Assembly (NCBI RefSeq): GCF_028471905.1
Contig: NZ_CP116902.1
Coordinates: forward strand, 1,524,501-1,588,500
From: Aneurinibacillus uraniidurans
GTDB taxonomy: Bacteria; Bacillota; Bacilli; Aneurinibacillales; Aneurinibacillaceae
Direction of reading: 5' to 3'
DNA: 64,000 nt
Made by a program: the position numbers and the translations under genes. The notes under the pieces were generated by a model, which worked only from the letters and a program-made list of their open reading frames with translations, made no database searches and had not been told where the DNA came from. Shown piece by piece: positions 7,779 through 17,541 of this stretch; positions within the stretch are counted from its first letter, which is position 1, and the number at the start of each line of letters is the position of its first letter.

Positions 7779-8405
7779 ATGAATAATACTGTATATCTCT
7801 ATGTATTTGATACGATGGCAGACTGGGAAATAGGTTACTTATCTGCCGAACTGAATTCGGGAAGATATTATAAGAAAGGGCTGACACCATCAAAAATAGT
7901 TACTATGGGAATTGAAAAGACCCCTGTTATTACAAAGGGGGGATTGAAAATATTACCTGATAGTAAGCTGGATGAGTGCAGTATTAAAAACGCAGATGCT
8001 TTGATTCTACCGGGTGGAGATACGTGGGCGGAAACAATTCACGAACCTATAATAAAAATAGTAGAGCAGTGTTTAAAGGAGAATATTGTTGTAGCGGCGA
8101 TTTGTGGTGCTACAGTAGGACTGGCTAAGAAAGGATTGTTGGATTCACGATGGCATACGAGCAACGACTTGGACTACCTTAAAATGATATGTCCTACCTA
8201 TACCGGAGAAAAGTACTACAAGAAGGAGTCCGTCGTAACTGATGGAAAACTGATAACTGCTTCCGGAATAGCTCCATTGGAATTTGCTTTACATGTCTTG
8301 AAGTCCTTAGATGTATTTACACCACAGACATTAGACGCTTGGTATAATCTTAATAAAACTCATGAACCGAAATATTTCTACGAGATGATGAATTCAATTC
8401 AATGA
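7779..8405 (+). CDS. DJ-1/PfpI family protein (type 1 glutamine amidotransferase-like)
   Basis: About 208 residues with the DJ-1/PfpI fold. LILPGGDTW is the loop before the nucleophile elbow, and AAICGATVGLAKKGLLD carries the conserved cysteine with the usual following helix. WHTSNDLDYLK and ITASGIAPLEFALHVL complete the family pattern. Relatives such as YoaZ are tied to stress or to glyoxalase/deglycase-like chemistry. GGAGG at 7766-7770 points to ATG 7779; ATG 7764 overlaps it. VOC and RidA genes follow on the same strand, suggesting a small detoxification group. Confidence 0.85.
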   Translation: MNNTVYLYVFDTMADWEIGYLSAELNSGRYYKKGLTPSKIVTMGIEKTPVITKGGLKILPDSKLDECSIKNADALILPGGDTWAETIHEPIIKIVEQCLKENIVVAAICGATVGLAKKGLLDSRWHTSNDLDYLKMICPTYTGEKYYKKESVVTDGKLITASGIAPLEFALHVLKSLDVFTPQTLDAWYNLNKTHEPKYFYEMMNSIQ

Positions 8406-8452
8406 AGGCATACTTCACAATTTTTAGGTCTTATTTTAAAGGAGAGATAAAA

Positions 8453-8977
8453 ATGGCTGATAACATAAAATATTTAGGAGTGTCGGGTAAATATACAAAG
8501 AATGGGATACCCAACGGATTTACAACGATAACACCATTCATAGTAGTGAAGAATCCTTCTGAAGCAATAGAGTTCTATAAGTCTGTTTTCAATGCAAGGG
8601 TTAAGGATGTTACTGAATTTTCCGATGAAAAAGGTAATAAAATAGTTGTTCACGCGGAATTGGATTTTGGAAATGGCTTTTTGCAGTTGGGCGCAGCGAA
8701 TCCGTCTTATAAACTGGTTTTACCGCCAACTGGGGATAATGCATGTTATTCTTTAGCAATTTATGTTACTGATGTTGATCAGGTGTTTGAAAATGCAGTG
8801 GCAGGAGGAGCAAAAGTTAGGGAACCGATTGGTAACTTTGTTTCAGGTGATCGATTCGGCAGCATTTTGGATCCATTTGGAGTAAGATGGTCCATTATGA
8901 CTAGGATCGAGGATTTACCAGAAGAAGAAAGCAGTCGGAGAGTGAAGGAATGGGCTAAAAGTTTAAGTGGGAATTAA
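8453..8977 (+). CDS. VOC family (glyoxalase/PhnB-like) protein
   Basis: A 174-residue protein with paired beta-alpha-beta modules of the vicinal oxygen chelate fold: TTITPFIVVKNPSEAIEFYK at the start and YVTDVDQVFENAVAGGAKV in the second half, closing with RFGSILDPFGVRWSIM. The pattern resembles PhnB-like glyoxalase homologues more than true glyoxalase I. ATG 8453 follows AAAGGAGAG; the ORF can be extended to 8402, overlapping the DJ-1 stop, but without a ribosome site. Substrate unknown. Confidence 0.85.
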   Translation: MADNIKYLGVSGKYTKNGIPNGFTTITPFIVVKNPSEAIEFYKSVFNARVKDVTEFSDEKGNKIVVHAELDFGNGFLQLGAANPSYKLVLPPTGDNACYSLAIYVTDVDQVFENAVAGGAKVREPIGNFVSGDRFGSILDPFGVRWSIMTRIEDLPEEESSRRVKEWAKSLSGN

Positions 8978-9072
8978 ATCATGTAAGATAACCTTCTCTA
9001 TAGGTCAACTTGTAGCCAAAAATGAATGTAGCTATATTTAAGGCAGATTTTTATTTGAAAGGAGTCAAAATC

Positions 9073-9489
9073 ATGACTGATTTTAAAGTAGAACATAAGA
9101 ATCCAGACTTTTTATTTTCATCAAAAATATTCAGTCAAATGATTACTGTCAGCGGTAATGCTAAAACAATCTATATCGGCGGGCAAAATGCAACAAATGC
9201 AGAGGGAGAACTGGTTGGACAGGATGATCTTGAATTGCAGACCAAACAAATCCTGAAGAATATCGAAATCATCCTGGCTTCTGAACAAGCAAGCTTTAAG
9301 GATCTTATTAAGCTTAATATCTATTTGTTAAATGGATGTAATCCGCAAATTGGTCTTAAAGCATTTCAAGAATCCATTGGAGTAATGGAGAATCCGCCGT
9401 TAATTACAGTACTGTTCGTTTCTGGTTTTGCACGTCCGGGATGTTTAATTGAAATAGACGGAATTGCAGCAGTAGAAAGCAAGAAATGA
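9073..9489 (+). CDS. RidA family (YjgF/YER057c/UK114) protein
   Basis: A 138-residue RidA-like protein. IYIGGQNATNAEGELVG, LELQTKQILKNIEIIL and the C-terminal RPGCLIEIDGIAAV are family hallmarks, although the usual arginine in the R-V-x-V motif is not obvious. Canonical RidA hydrolyses reactive enamine/imine intermediates. ATG 9073 is preceded by AAAGGAG. It is the last of the WYL/DJ-1/VOC/RidA group, with about 95 bases separating it from the VOC gene. Activity on 2-aminoacrylate is possible but unproven. Confidence 0.82.
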   Translation: MTDFKVEHKNPDFLFSSKIFSQMITVSGNAKTIYIGGQNATNAEGELVGQDDLELQTKQILKNIEIILASEQASFKDLIKLNIYLLNGCNPQIGLKAFQESIGVMENPPLITVLFVSGFARPGCLIEIDGIAAVESKK

Positions 9490-10053
9490 GGTGGTATCGT
9501 ATGGATTAACAAAGCTAAAATGCAAACGACGAGAGAAAAGTGAATCCAGCAAATGATAGAGGAACTTCGCAATGTCAACAAATATATGAGCATGGGCTAT
9601 CGAATAAGATAAACGCTTCTAGAAACTTAAAACAATGATGGGAAACAAGTAGCCTGTGTTTCCGCATATGGTGCATGTAGAGTATTTTTTATACCACTAA
9701 AAATCACGTAAAGTATTTGAAAAAGAGCGGCCACCAGTGTCGCTCTTTTTCATTGTGTTGTGGAGTAGCGGTACCAACTATAAGTCTAAAGCTCTGAGCA
9801 ATGCAGACGGTAGTAGTCATTGATATCTAATGAAAACAAATCATAAGACTAAATCTGAAGAGAGCCAGCGAAAAACAAGAACGTAATTCCCATAGAAATC
9901 AAGCCAATTTGCGCTTGGCAGTTGCCCACCCAACATTGCCTCCCCACTTTTCATAATTTCCCATAATATTTCGATAATTGTCCCACACTTCCTCCGTACA
10001 CTACTAACATCTAACCCATTATACCAGTAGCAGAACAGTACGGGAGGACTACC
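9490..10053. other. 564-base intergenic region with no convincing gene
   Basis: Only very short frames are present, such as an 18-codon one beginning near 9553, so decayed coding sequence is possible. A terminator hairpin lies at 9721-9751. Nothing else was recognised before the GGGAGG ribosome site of the acyltransferase at about 10041. Confidence 0.6.
9721..9751 (+). terminator. Rho-independent terminator
   Basis: Arms aaaagagcg (9721-9729) and cgctctttt (9741-9749) pair around an 11-base loop. It probably ends the DJ-1/VOC/RidA transcript; the A- and T-flanked stem could act in both directions. Confidence 0.75.
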
Positions 10054-11100
10054 ATGCAAGAAGACAGACAACCACTCGCAGCCCTTTACCTCATCCAGCT
10101 CATCTCCGCATTCCTCGTTCTTGCCGGACATTATACAGCCGATGTCGACGACTTCATCATCTGGACCACATGGGAAGAAAAACTTAACCAGTTCAGCCGC
10201 TATGGCACTGTTATACTAGCCATTCTGACCGGCTACTTTACAGCCTACAGTCTAGAACGGAAGCAAGTTACCATGCACACATTTTTTCGTGGGAAGCTCG
10301 TGCATATTTTCCTACCATTTATCGTCTCCGGGATTGTATACACACTTGTTTTAAAAAGAACGATTCCATACACAGCGCAATATTGGACGCGCATTTTATC
10401 CGGTGATGCGGCGGGACACTTGTATTTTGTGTTCATGCTTGCTCAATATTATGTGTTTGCCTACGTGTTTCAGCGCTGGATTAAACGTTCGAATATTCTG
10501 GTCGTTTGTGCCGTGTTCGCAGCCTTCCAGTATGGATTCATCAACAACACACCAGCAGGCTGGTTGGCGCTTGGTGTCCGCCACTTTCTTCCTGCCTGGA
10601 TTTTCACCTTTTATACCGGGGATATTCTATACCGATATCGCAGCATGATTTTTACTTTTTTTCGAAAGCATTCATTCGTTTGGTTCGGGCTCGCTGTTGC
10701 CGCTACGTCCAGTACGATCTATGTGCTCATGTCGCCTAAACTGTATACAGCTAATCATCTTTCATTCGTACTTGGCACGTGGGTATGGCTTGTAGTCGTA
10801 CTGTATGTACTCGCTCGCTGCGAGGAGTGGCTTCGCATCATCCCGTTCCGCAAAGGTTTGACTTTCCAGATTTATTTATGGCATCCGCTGTTCATTATTG
10901 TAGGCAATAAGCTGTTTCAGCGAGTAGGAAGGCTGGAATGGGTATTGGCTCACAAATGGGCATCTGCTATATATCTCGGCAGCCTGTTTATCGCGACGTA
11001 TAGTATGTCTGCGTTATATATAGAAGGACTAAAATGGATTCACAGGCGGACAGCAGAGAAGAAAGAAGAGAAAGAACAAACTGTTGCATGGGGGAGTTAG
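10054..11100 (+). CDS. Membrane acyltransferase (acyltransferase 3 family)
   Basis: A 348-residue protein with about ten hydrophobic segments, the AT3 arrangement. LISAFLVLAGHYT carries the conserved histidine of the first helix region, and QIYLWHPLFIIVG matches the late AT3 motif. Such proteins O-acylate surface sugars, peptidoglycan or secondary metabolites at the cytoplasmic membrane. GGGAGG precedes ATG 10054. Its stop is 4 bases before the HlyD-type gene, so it heads the exporter operon that follows; acylation of the exported product or of the envelope is a plausible role, but inferred only from position. Confidence 0.8.
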   Translation: MQEDRQPLAALYLIQLISAFLVLAGHYTADVDDFIIWTTWEEKLNQFSRYGTVILAILTGYFTAYSLERKQVTMHTFFRGKLVHIFLPFIVSGIVYTLVLKRTIPYTAQYWTRILSGDAAGHLYFVFMLAQYYVFAYVFQRWIKRSNILVVCAVFAAFQYGFINNTPAGWLALGVRHFLPAWIFTFYTGDILYRYRSMIFTFFRKHSFVWFGLAVAATSSTIYVLMSPKLYTANHLSFVLGTWVWLVVVLYVLARCEEWLRIIPFRKGLTFQIYLWHPLFIIVGNKLFQRVGRLEWVLAHKWASAIYLGSLFIATYSMSALYIEGLKWIHRRTAEKKEEKEQTVAWGS

Positions 11101-11104
11101 ACAA

Positions 11105-12484
11105 ATGAAGACAAAATGGATGTACATGACTGCCGGACTGCTTGTTGTGGTAGCGCTTACCGGATATTCCACACGAACGCTGTGGATGAAGCCTACACAG
11201 GAGGCTTCGGCACAGATGAAAGAACAGCGGGTCATGCAGGGCGATTTAAAAATTGACCAGGTCGCCGATGGCAATATTACGCTGCCGCTTTACAATGTGG
11301 ACTTTGAGGTAAATGGAACACTAGCCCGTATTGCCGTGAAGTCCGGACAGATGGTGAAAAAAGGAGACATTCTCGCAGAGCTAGATAGTGACGCGTATAC
11401 CCAGGCGATCAGTAAGGCCGAACTTAGTCGCAAAAAGGCAGAAACCAGTCTTGCGAATGTCCAGCAGCAAACATCAGTAGACAACGTAACCGGAAAGCAA
11501 AAGATAGAAGAGTTACAGCTTGACTACGAAAAAAGCAAAACCGACCAAAATGCACAAATTGCGACGGAAGAACAAAAGGTTCATGATCTACAGACACAGT
11601 TTAAAAAGCTAGAGCAGGAATATACGGCAATGACCAAGCTTGCGGATGCGTATCCGAAAAACGACATTGAAAGTAAGCGCCTCGATTATGAAAACGCGAA
11701 AAAAGCATATGAATCGGGACTTGCCCATTACAAAATGGTGAAAGTACAAGCCGAAGAGGCAATTAACAAGGCAAAAGTAAGCTATGAGAATCAGAAGAAG
11801 CAATACGCAATGACATCTGGTACGGCCGGTCAGGTAGCAACCGCTCGCGTTGAAGTGGAGAGTGCGCAAAACGACCTTGTAACAGCTCAAACGAACCTGA
11901 ATAAAACAGTGCTGCGTGCGCCGATTGATGGAAAAGTCGTATACATATCGAAAAAAGTAGGCGAGCAGACAGGACCTGTACAGGATGATGGCAGTACAAC
12001 AACGGTAGATACGAAGCATTTCATTGTTCTAGCTGATTCTGGAACGGTCCAGGTGAAGGCTGATGTGGCCGAGTCGGATATTAAGAACATTACGCTCGGT
12101 CAGCCAGTAGAAGTGACAGTTGACGCAAATGAGGGTGAGGCAATACGAGGAAAAGTGACGGCGATTAATAGTCTGCCAAAAGTGGATTCGAATGGTGTCG
12201 TAACGTATGAAGTGACAGCCGATCTTACGGGCGCGGGCGATACGTTGAAAGAAGGCATGACGGCTGTAGTTTCTTTTATTCTCAAGGAGAAGAAAAACGT
12301 GCTGTATGTTCCGAATAAGGCAGTGAAGGCGGAAAACGGAAAGCAGTATGTGCAAGTGAAACAGCCGGACGGAACGGTAGCGAAGAAGTACGTACAGGGT
12401 GGAATGACGGATGGTGAGAATATGGAAGTCGTGAGCGGTCTAAGCCGGAATGACATTGTTCTGGTGAAGGAGGACAAAAAGTGA
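11105..12484 (+). CDS. HlyD/MacA-type efflux membrane-fusion (adaptor) subunit
   Basis: About 459 residues: a membrane anchor at roughly 5-25, then a lipoyl-like half motif (FEVNGTLARIAVKSGQMVKK), a long alpha-helical hairpin of coiled-coil character around residues 95-260, and the second half (LRAPIDGKVVYI), followed by a beta-barrel domain. This is the adaptor of a tripartite-like or Gram-positive ABC exporter. GGGGAG precedes ATG 11105. The stop overlaps the permease start in GTGA. With the FtsX-type permease and the ATPase three genes on, it forms a MacAB-like exporter. Confidence 0.88.
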   Translation: MKTKWMYMTAGLLVVVALTGYSTRTLWMKPTQEASAQMKEQRVMQGDLKIDQVADGNITLPLYNVDFEVNGTLARIAVKSGQMVKKGDILAELDSDAYTQAISKAELSRKKAETSLANVQQQTSVDNVTGKQKIEELQLDYEKSKTDQNAQIATEEQKVHDLQTQFKKLEQEYTAMTKLADAYPKNDIESKRLDYENAKKAYESGLAHYKMVKVQAEEAINKAKVSYENQKKQYAMTSGTAGQVATARVEVESAQNDLVTAQTNLNKTVLRAPIDGKVVYISKKVGEQTGPVQDDGSTTTVDTKHFIVLADSGTVQVKADVAESDIKNITLGQPVEVTVDANEGEAIRGKVTAINSLPKVDSNGVVTYEVTADLTGAGDTLKEGMTAVVSFILKEKKNVLYVPNKAVKAENGKQYVQVKQPDGTVAKKYVQGGMTDGENMEVVSGLSRNDIVLVKEDKK

Positions 12485-13677
12485 GTCTGATTGAAACCAT
12501 CCGCTCGGTTCTGTTAAACATTCAGGCGAACAAGTTCCGGGTGTTTCTCACTTCGCTTGGAATTATCATCGGGACGCTTACGATTGTGCTGGTGGTAGCC
12601 ATCGGCAAGGGGAGCGAGCAGGCAGTATCTGAGCAGTTCAAACGGCTAAGTGTCGAAACAATTGTCATTCGTCCGGGCCGGGATGCACCCCCTAACAGTG
12701 AACTAACCAAGGAGCAGGCATTTAAAATGAAAGAACTTGAACATGTTCGCGATGTGAGTGCCGCGATCCGTTCCCAAAGTCAGGTGAATTACCGATCAAC
12801 GTCAGAGAGTGCTTCTATTATGGGGATTAGTGAATCGTACGCTTTGATGAATAATCTTGCGCTTGAGACTGGCTCCATGTTTAGTGATCGGGATGGTGAG
12901 AAGCGAAACAAGGTGGCGTTGCTTGGCTATACTTTGGCCCAGACACTGTTCGGGGAAGATGTATCCGAGGCGATTGGAAAACAGATTACGATCAAGGGCC
13001 GCAAGTATGAAGTGAAAGGGGTGCTCAAGCGAGTGGGTGACACCGGACCAGGGGGTGGACCTGGTGGTGGCAGTACGGATGATAGTGTGTTTGTGCCCTA
13101 TGATGTAGCGGTCAAATACACGGCGGGCAAACAGTCCAAACCAAATTATACTGCGCAGGCAACGGACATTAACTCAGTTGCCGCCGCGATGCAGGAGATG
13201 CAGACGTATATCGAAAACACGACTGGCAAGACGGATGCGTATACGTTGATGGATGCAGGGAGTCGGCTGAATTCGGCTAAGGAAACAGCCCGTACGATGT
13301 CTGCATTATTAATTGGGGTTGCAGGGATTGTTCTGCTAGTTGGTGGGATCGGTATTATGAATGTATTATTTGTATCCGTCAAGGAACGCACAAGAGAGAT
13401 TGGGATTCTGAAGAGTATTGGAGCCAAACGGCGGGATATTCTACTAGAGTTTTTGCTCGAATCAATTTTGATTAGCTTTGGTGGCGGGATAGTCGGTATT
13501 GTGCTTAGTATGATTGTGATGCCACTTATGGCGTATACCAGTATCCGCGTACTTTCCTCGGCACAAGGCATGCTGCTTGGTCTTGCCTTTGCGGTGTTGA
13601 CCGGCACGTTTTTCGGCTACTATCCAGCATTGAAAGCATCGAAGCTAACGCCGATTGAAGCGTTGAACCATGAATAA
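12481..13677 (+). CDS. MacB/FtsX-type ABC transporter permease
   Basis: A 398-residue permease with one N-terminal helix (KFRVFLTSLGIIIGTLTIVL), a large extracytoplasmic MacB_PCD domain at about 45-265, and three C-terminal helices (FtsX domain) containing VLFVSVKERTREIGILKSIG and ending in PIEALNHE. This is the mechanotransmission type of ABC exporter. A glycine-rich loop (GPGGGPGGG) sits in the outer domain near residue 195. GTG 12481 overlaps the previous stop and follows AAGGAGG. It pairs with the ATPase at 14224. Confidence 0.9.
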   Translation: MSLIETIRSVLLNIQANKFRVFLTSLGIIIGTLTIVLVVAIGKGSEQAVSEQFKRLSVETIVIRPGRDAPPNSELTKEQAFKMKELEHVRDVSAAIRSQSQVNYRSTSESASIMGISESYALMNNLALETGSMFSDRDGEKRNKVALLGYTLAQTLFGEDVSEAIGKQITIKGRKYEVKGVLKRVGDTGPGGGPGGGSTDDSVFVPYDVAVKYTAGKQSKPNYTAQATDINSVAAAMQEMQTYIENTTGKTDAYTLMDAGSRLNSAKETARTMSALLIGVAGIVLLVGGIGIMNVLFVSVKERTREIGILKSIGAKRRDILLEFLLESILISFGGGIVGIVLSMIVMPLMAYTSIRVLSSAQGMLLGLAFAVLTGTFFGYYPALKASKLTPIEALNHE

Positions 13678-13696
13678 AAATAATGGGGGAATACAA

Positions 13697-14221
13697 ATGA
13701 AGAAACAGGTGAGAACGATGGGGATATTATTAATGTTTGCCCTTGCGGCGACAGGTTGTGGCAATGCAGCGGAACAAGCAACGGCTACTTCGGATCAGGC
13801 GCAAGGAGCAGCAAGCATGAATGGGGACAAAAAACCACAAGGAAAATTTAGTCGTCCTGACCTAATGGGAGAAGTGGAATCGATTGTCGGCAATGAAGTG
13901 AAGCTAAAGCTAATTGAAATACCGGAGCGAACGGGAGCGCAACGGCAGTATTCGGGTTCCGGGCAAGGTCAGGGAGGAGGAAATACGAGCGGTTCCGGAC
14001 AAGCACGTACAGTGAAATATACCGGACAAACAGAGACAGTTACCATTCCGGTAGGGGTTCCGCTGATTACGATGTCACGTGGCAACAATGGATTGGAAGA
14101 GACGGAAGTCGAGTTAAAAAGCATTAAGAAAGGCTCGATCCTTAGCATTACGTATGCCGATAAGACAGCTAAAACCATTTCGCGCGTTACCATTCGAACA
14201 CCAAGACAGAGTGGGCAGTAA
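13697..14221 (+). CDS. Secreted lipoprotein of the MacAB-like operon
   Basis: About 174 residues with a lipoprotein signal (LMFALAATGCG; lipobox cysteine near residue 20). The mature part is low-complexity near its start, has a Gly/Gln/Ser-rich stretch (SGSGQGQGGG), and ends in a small beta-rich segment, KYTGQTETVTIPVGVPL. No family recognised. ATG 13697 is preceded by GGGGGAA; ATG 13670, overlapping the permease end, is less likely. Its place between permease and ATPase implies a part in the same exporter, possibly as an extracytoplasmic accessory, which is inference. Confidence 0.75.
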   Translation: MKKQVRTMGILLMFALAATGCGNAAEQATATSDQAQGAASMNGDKKPQGKFSRPDLMGEVESIVGNEVKLKLIEIPERTGAQRQYSGSGQGQGGGNTSGSGQARTVKYTGQTETVTIPVGVPLITMSRGNNGLEETEVELKSIKKGSILSITYADKTAKTISRVTIRTPRQSGQ

Positions 14222-14223
14222 GT

Positions 14224-14895
14224 ATGAGTGCGATTATTGAGCTTATCGATATCAAAAAATCGTTCGGCTCGGGTGAGGGCCGGGTAGACATATTGAAAGG
14301 CGTATCGCTTATGGTAGAAGAGGGCGATTTCCTGGCGATTCTCGGTCCATCCGGCTCGGGAAAGACAACGCTGATGAACATTATTGGCTTGATTGATACG
14401 GCTGATGCAGGAGAGTATTTGCTAGAAGGTGAGTCAGTTAGCCAGAAAAGTGAAAACGAATACGCGACGATTCGTAATCAAAAGATCGGGTTTATTTTTC
14501 AACGGTTTAATTTGATTGCAAAGTACTCTGCGCTGTATAATGTCGCGCTGCCTTTGCTGCTGCGCGGGGAAAAGCGAGATGTGGCGATGCAGCGGGCAGA
14601 AGAGATGTTGACGCGCGTTGGGCTTGGAGAACGATTAAAGTATCGGCCCGTCCAGTTATCCGGTGGGCAGCAGCAGCGCGTCGCCATCGCACGGGCACTG
14701 GTCGGCGAGGCGAATATCTTTCTTGCCGATGAACCAACCGGCGCACTTGATTCCCGCACGGGCCAGGATGTGATGAATATGCTCAAAGAACTGAATCAGG
14801 CAGGCAAAACGATCATCATTATTACGCATGATACAGGCATTGCTGCTCAAACGAAGCGTGTCATTCATGTGCGCGACGGATTAATCTACGCATAA
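14224..14895 (+). CDS. MacB/LolD-type ABC transporter ATP-binding protein
   Basis: A 223-residue ATPase with Walker [11 protein letters not shown]-loop FIFQRFNLI, signature [15 protein letters not shown], Walker [13 protein letters not shown] and H-loop ITHDT. The FQRFNLI and EPTGALDS patterns are those of LolD/MacB/FtsE exporters that partner FtsX-fold permeases, here the one at 12481. The ATG has only a weak ribosome site and sits 2 bases after the lipoprotein stop, suggesting translational coupling. It is the last gene of the operon; a terminator follows at once. Confidence 0.92.
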   Translation: MSAIIELIDIKKSFGSGEGRVDILKGVSLMVEEGDFLAILGPSGSGKTTLMNIIGLIDTADAGEYLLEGESVSQKSENEYATIRNQKIGFIFQRFNLIAKYSALYNVALPLLLRGEKRDVAMQRAEEMLTRVGLGERLKYRPVQLSGGQQQRVAIARALVGEANIFLADEPTGALDSRTGQDVMNMLKELNQAGKTIIIITHDTGIAAQTKRVIHVRDGLIYA

Positions 14896-14900
14896 ATTAC

Positions 14901-14955
14901 ACAGAGGCTGTCCTAAAAGCCAAAACATGGCGACTGAGGCAGCCTCTGTTTTTTC
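14901..14955. terminator. Bidirectional terminator between convergent genes
   Basis: Arms acagaggctg (14901-14910) and cagcctctgt (14940-14949) pair, followed by a T tract. It serves the exporter operon; the DUF2512 gene on the other strand ends at its far side. Confidence 0.85.
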
Positions 14956-15343
14956 ACATGTTATTAATCATATCCATAAGGCTAGGACGATTACGACCAA
15001 ACACCTTCCGCTCGACATAAATGTGATACGCGAATTCCTCCACGCAAAGGGCAACGGTGACCAGGGTGAACAGAAAGGCTTGACGATAGCCAACAGGAAA
15101 GCCAAGAAGTACATGCAGGCTCCATAGTCCACCTACTACAAGCAGCGCATCTGACAGCAGGCCGACTGTATTACCGAATTTCCGTAAAATTACCAGATCC
15201 CCCAGCAGGAATGTTACCGTACCAATAACAAGTATAAGCGTAGCTACGAGATGGAAGGGCTCGTGGTAAACAAGACCGATAAACAAAGAAAAGTTAGCTG
15301 TAACGCGGAGAAGTTTAATGAGATAAGCTTTTATGTAGTTCAT
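14954..15343 (-). CDS. DUF2512 family membrane protein (YndM-like)
   Basis: About 129 residues with four hydrophobic segments. It begins MNYIKAYLIKLLRVTANFSL and has LGDLVILRKFGNTVGLLSDA between helices, which matches DUF2512 proteins of spore formers. The C-terminal tail is short and charged. Function unknown. ATG 15343 and an in-frame TTG at 15352 both follow AAAGGAG; the spacing is long for the first and short for the second. It is monocistronic and convergent with the exporter operon. Confidence 0.8.
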   Translation of the reverse strand: MNYIKAYLIKLLRVTANFSLFIGLVYHEPFHLVATLILVIGTVTFLLGDLVILRKFGNTVGLLSDALLVVGGLWSLHVLLGFPVGYRQAFLFTLVTVALCVEEFAYHIYVERKVFGRNRPSLMDMINNM

Positions 15344-15509
15344 CGAAAACAATCGCTCCTTTCCTTTTCCTCATCTGAATTATACCATAGCACGTTTGGT
15401 ATGCTTCAATGATATGCTGGGGGAACTCCCCTAATTTTACTGTCATTGCCCGAATTCTTTTTTTATGGTAAAATTTTCAGAAAATAATAAAAACTGAAGA
15501 GGGGAATGT

Positions 15510-15929
15510 ATGGTTAAAACAAGAGTAGAAGGGAATGTCATTTATGTAACATGGGAAAATGCATGGCGCACGCTCGGAATTGGTCTGTGCATTCTGTCTC
15601 TTATGCTAGTAGGGGTTCATGTATCAGGTGCGTACGGCAATCCATTCACCAAGGAAGAATTGAGAGATGAGGTGCGTAATCGCCTACTCGCAAGTGGAAA
15701 GTACAAAGAGAGCGACATTGTAGAACTGACTTGCACATATAGCAGCAGCGGCGCGTATACAGTCCACGTAACATTCACAGATGAAACCATTCATTCGTAT
15801 CAATATGATTTGGACGAAAATGGAACCGCTTTCGTTTTAGCAGATGAAGCAAAAAAGACAGAGCAAAAAGAGAAGGATAGGTCGCAAGATACGATTACAG
15901 TAGAAGACATGAGCCCGTATCAAGATTGA
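15510..15929 (+). CDS. Membrane-anchored protein of unknown function
   Basis: A 139-residue protein with one membrane helix at about 22-42 (LGIGLCILSLMLVGVHVSG), an extracytoplasmic alpha/beta region at about 48-110 and an acidic, lysine-rich tail. The layout is that of small single-helix surface proteins, and I recognise no domain. ATG 15510 follows GAAGAGGGGAATGT. It lies alone between the DUF2512 gene and an aldehyde dehydrogenase. Coding status is supported by length, ribosome site and regular codon use. Confidence 0.7.
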   Translation: MVKTRVEGNVIYVTWENAWRTLGIGLCILSLMLVGVHVSGAYGNPFTKEELRDEVRNRLLASGKYKESDIVELTCTYSSSGAYTVHVTFTDETIHSYQYDLDENGTAFVLADEAKKTEQKEKDRSQDTITVEDMSPYQD

Positions 15930-16047
15930 AGTGTTCTAAAATGTAAGCGGTAACAAATTACAAGCGAATAGCATCGTCTCATCTTGCTGAATCGGGGAAG
16001 ATATCGATACAATAGGCTATACGACTATCATGCAGAAAGATGGGACA

Positions 16048-17442
16048 ATGATGCACACTACTTACATAAACCAGGTAAACATTTCGGAAATGGTGGCACG
16101 CCAGCGCGAGTATTACCAGAGTGGACGGACATATGCCGCTTCTGAACGTCGCACACATCTTAAGGCTTTGCTTGATGCGATCAAGCGATATGAGCCGAAG
16201 ATTATGGAAGCGTTGCGATATGATTTGAACAAAGGCGAATTCGAAGCGTATACGACAGAGATCGGAATTCTGTACGAAGAGATTCGGTTTAGTATAAAGC
16301 GAATTGGCAGATGGATGCGGCCGAAGCGAGCGAGAACATCCCGTATTCATCTCGGAGCAAAAAGCTGGATTGTACCGGAGCCATACGGTACTGTGCTTAT
16401 TGTTGCACCGTGGAATTATCCGTTTCAACTGGCGATTTCACCTTTGATCGGCGCGATTGTGGCAGGCAACACGGCCATTTTGAAGCCGTCTGAGTTGACA
16501 CCACATGTGTCAGCGCTGCTTGCCCAGCTAATCCGTGAGACATTTGCCCCGGAACATATTAGCGTAATCGAAGGTGGTGTAGAGACAAGCACAGAGCTGC
16601 TCCAACAGAAGTTTGACTACATTTTCTTTACAGGAAGTGTTGCGGTTGGCAAAGTTGTCATGGAGGCAGCCGCTAAGCAGCTTATCCCAGTCACGCTTGA
16701 ACTCGGAGGGAAAAGCCCGTGCATTGTTCATCACGATGCAAATGTAGAACTTGCGGCGAAGCGTATTGCATTCGGTAAATTTACGAATGTAGGGCAGACG
16801 TGTGTCGCGCCTGATTATTTGTTCGTTCATACGAGTGTAAAAGATAAGCTGCTTGCTGCTCTCAAACAGACCATTGAAGCATTTTATGGTGGTGAACCTC
16901 TGCATCATCCAGATTACGGTCGTATCGTTAGCCGACGACATTTTGATCGACTGGCCGGGTTCTTACGTGACGGAACGATTGTGACAGGCGGGCAGACTGA
17001 TGCGGAAAAACTACAGATTGCCCCGACGATTCTTGAGGATGTGCAGTGGGAGTCGGCGGTTATGCAGGAAGAGATTTTCGGTCCGGTGCTTCCCGTATTG
17101 ACGTATGACACGATCGAGGAAGTGATTGCAGCGGTAAACGCCAGGCCGAAGCCGCTTGCGCTTTATTTGTTCACGCGGGATAGCAATGTGGAGGGACAAA
17201 TTGTCAAGCGTATTTCGTATGGTGGCGGCTGCATTAACGATACGCTTATGCATGTGGCAAGTCCGTATTTGCCATTTGGCGGTGTGGGCGAAAGCGGTGT
17301 GGGGAGCTATCACGGCAAGAGAAGCTTCGATACATTTACACATTATAAAAGCATACTGAAACAGACAAACTTGTTTGACTTTTCATTTCGCTACCCGTCT
17401 TCGAAAATCGGGCTTAGCCTTATCCGGAAACTGTTAAAGTAA
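16048..17442 (+). CDS. Aldehyde dehydrogenase family protein (YwdH-like, class 3 type)
   Basis: About 464 residues and full length for the non-phosphorylating ALDH fold. [15 protein letters not shown] is the cofactor site, FTGSVAVGK the Rossmann turn, Glu218 in LELGGKSP the general base and Cys252 in [11 protein letters not shown] the nucleophile. The C terminus [10 protein letters not shown] is typical. The end (YKSILK... [11 protein letters not shown]) resembles fatty/long-chain aldehyde dehydrogenases related to YwdH. The start is either ATG 16048 or the next codon; ATG 16030 has no ribosome site. The gene stands alone; the substrate is unknown, with medium or long aliphatic aldehydes most likely. 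Confidence 0.9.
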   Translation: MMHTTYINQVNISEMVARQREYYQSGRTYAASERRTHLKALLDAIKRYEPKIMEALRYDLNKGEFEAYTTEIGILYEEIRFSIKRIGRWMRPKRARTSRIHLGAKSWIVPEPYGTVLIVAPWNYPFQLAISPLIGAIVAGNTAILKPSELTPHVSALLAQLIRETFAPEHISVIEGGVETSTELLQQKFDYIFFTGSVAVGKVVMEAAAKQLIPVTLELGGKSPCIVHHDANVELAAKRIAFGKFTNVGQTCVAPDYLFVHTSVKDKLLAALKQTIEAFYGGEPLHHPDYGRIVSRRHFDRLAGFLRDGTIVTGGQTDAEKLQIAPTILEDVQWESAVMQEEIFGPVLPVLTYDTIEEVIAAVNARPKPLALYLFTRDSNVEGQIVKRISYGGGCINDTLMHVASPYLPFGGVGESGVGSYHGKRSFDTFTHYKSILKQTNLFDFSFRYPSSKIGLSLIRKLLK

Positions 17443-17541
17443 AAATCGTGTAACTTGTAGATAGGGTGAGGGGCTGTTTCGCATGTAGGCGGGAGAGCTC
17501 CTTTTCCGCTCCCCCACCACGCATCGGAAGATCAAAACTTA

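Noticed and set aside
17466-17516. GC-rich inverted stretch after the aldehyde dehydrogenase gene
   Set aside because: ggtgagggg can pair with cccccacc, but the arms are short with a long loop, and it does not share the core of the palindromic repeat family.
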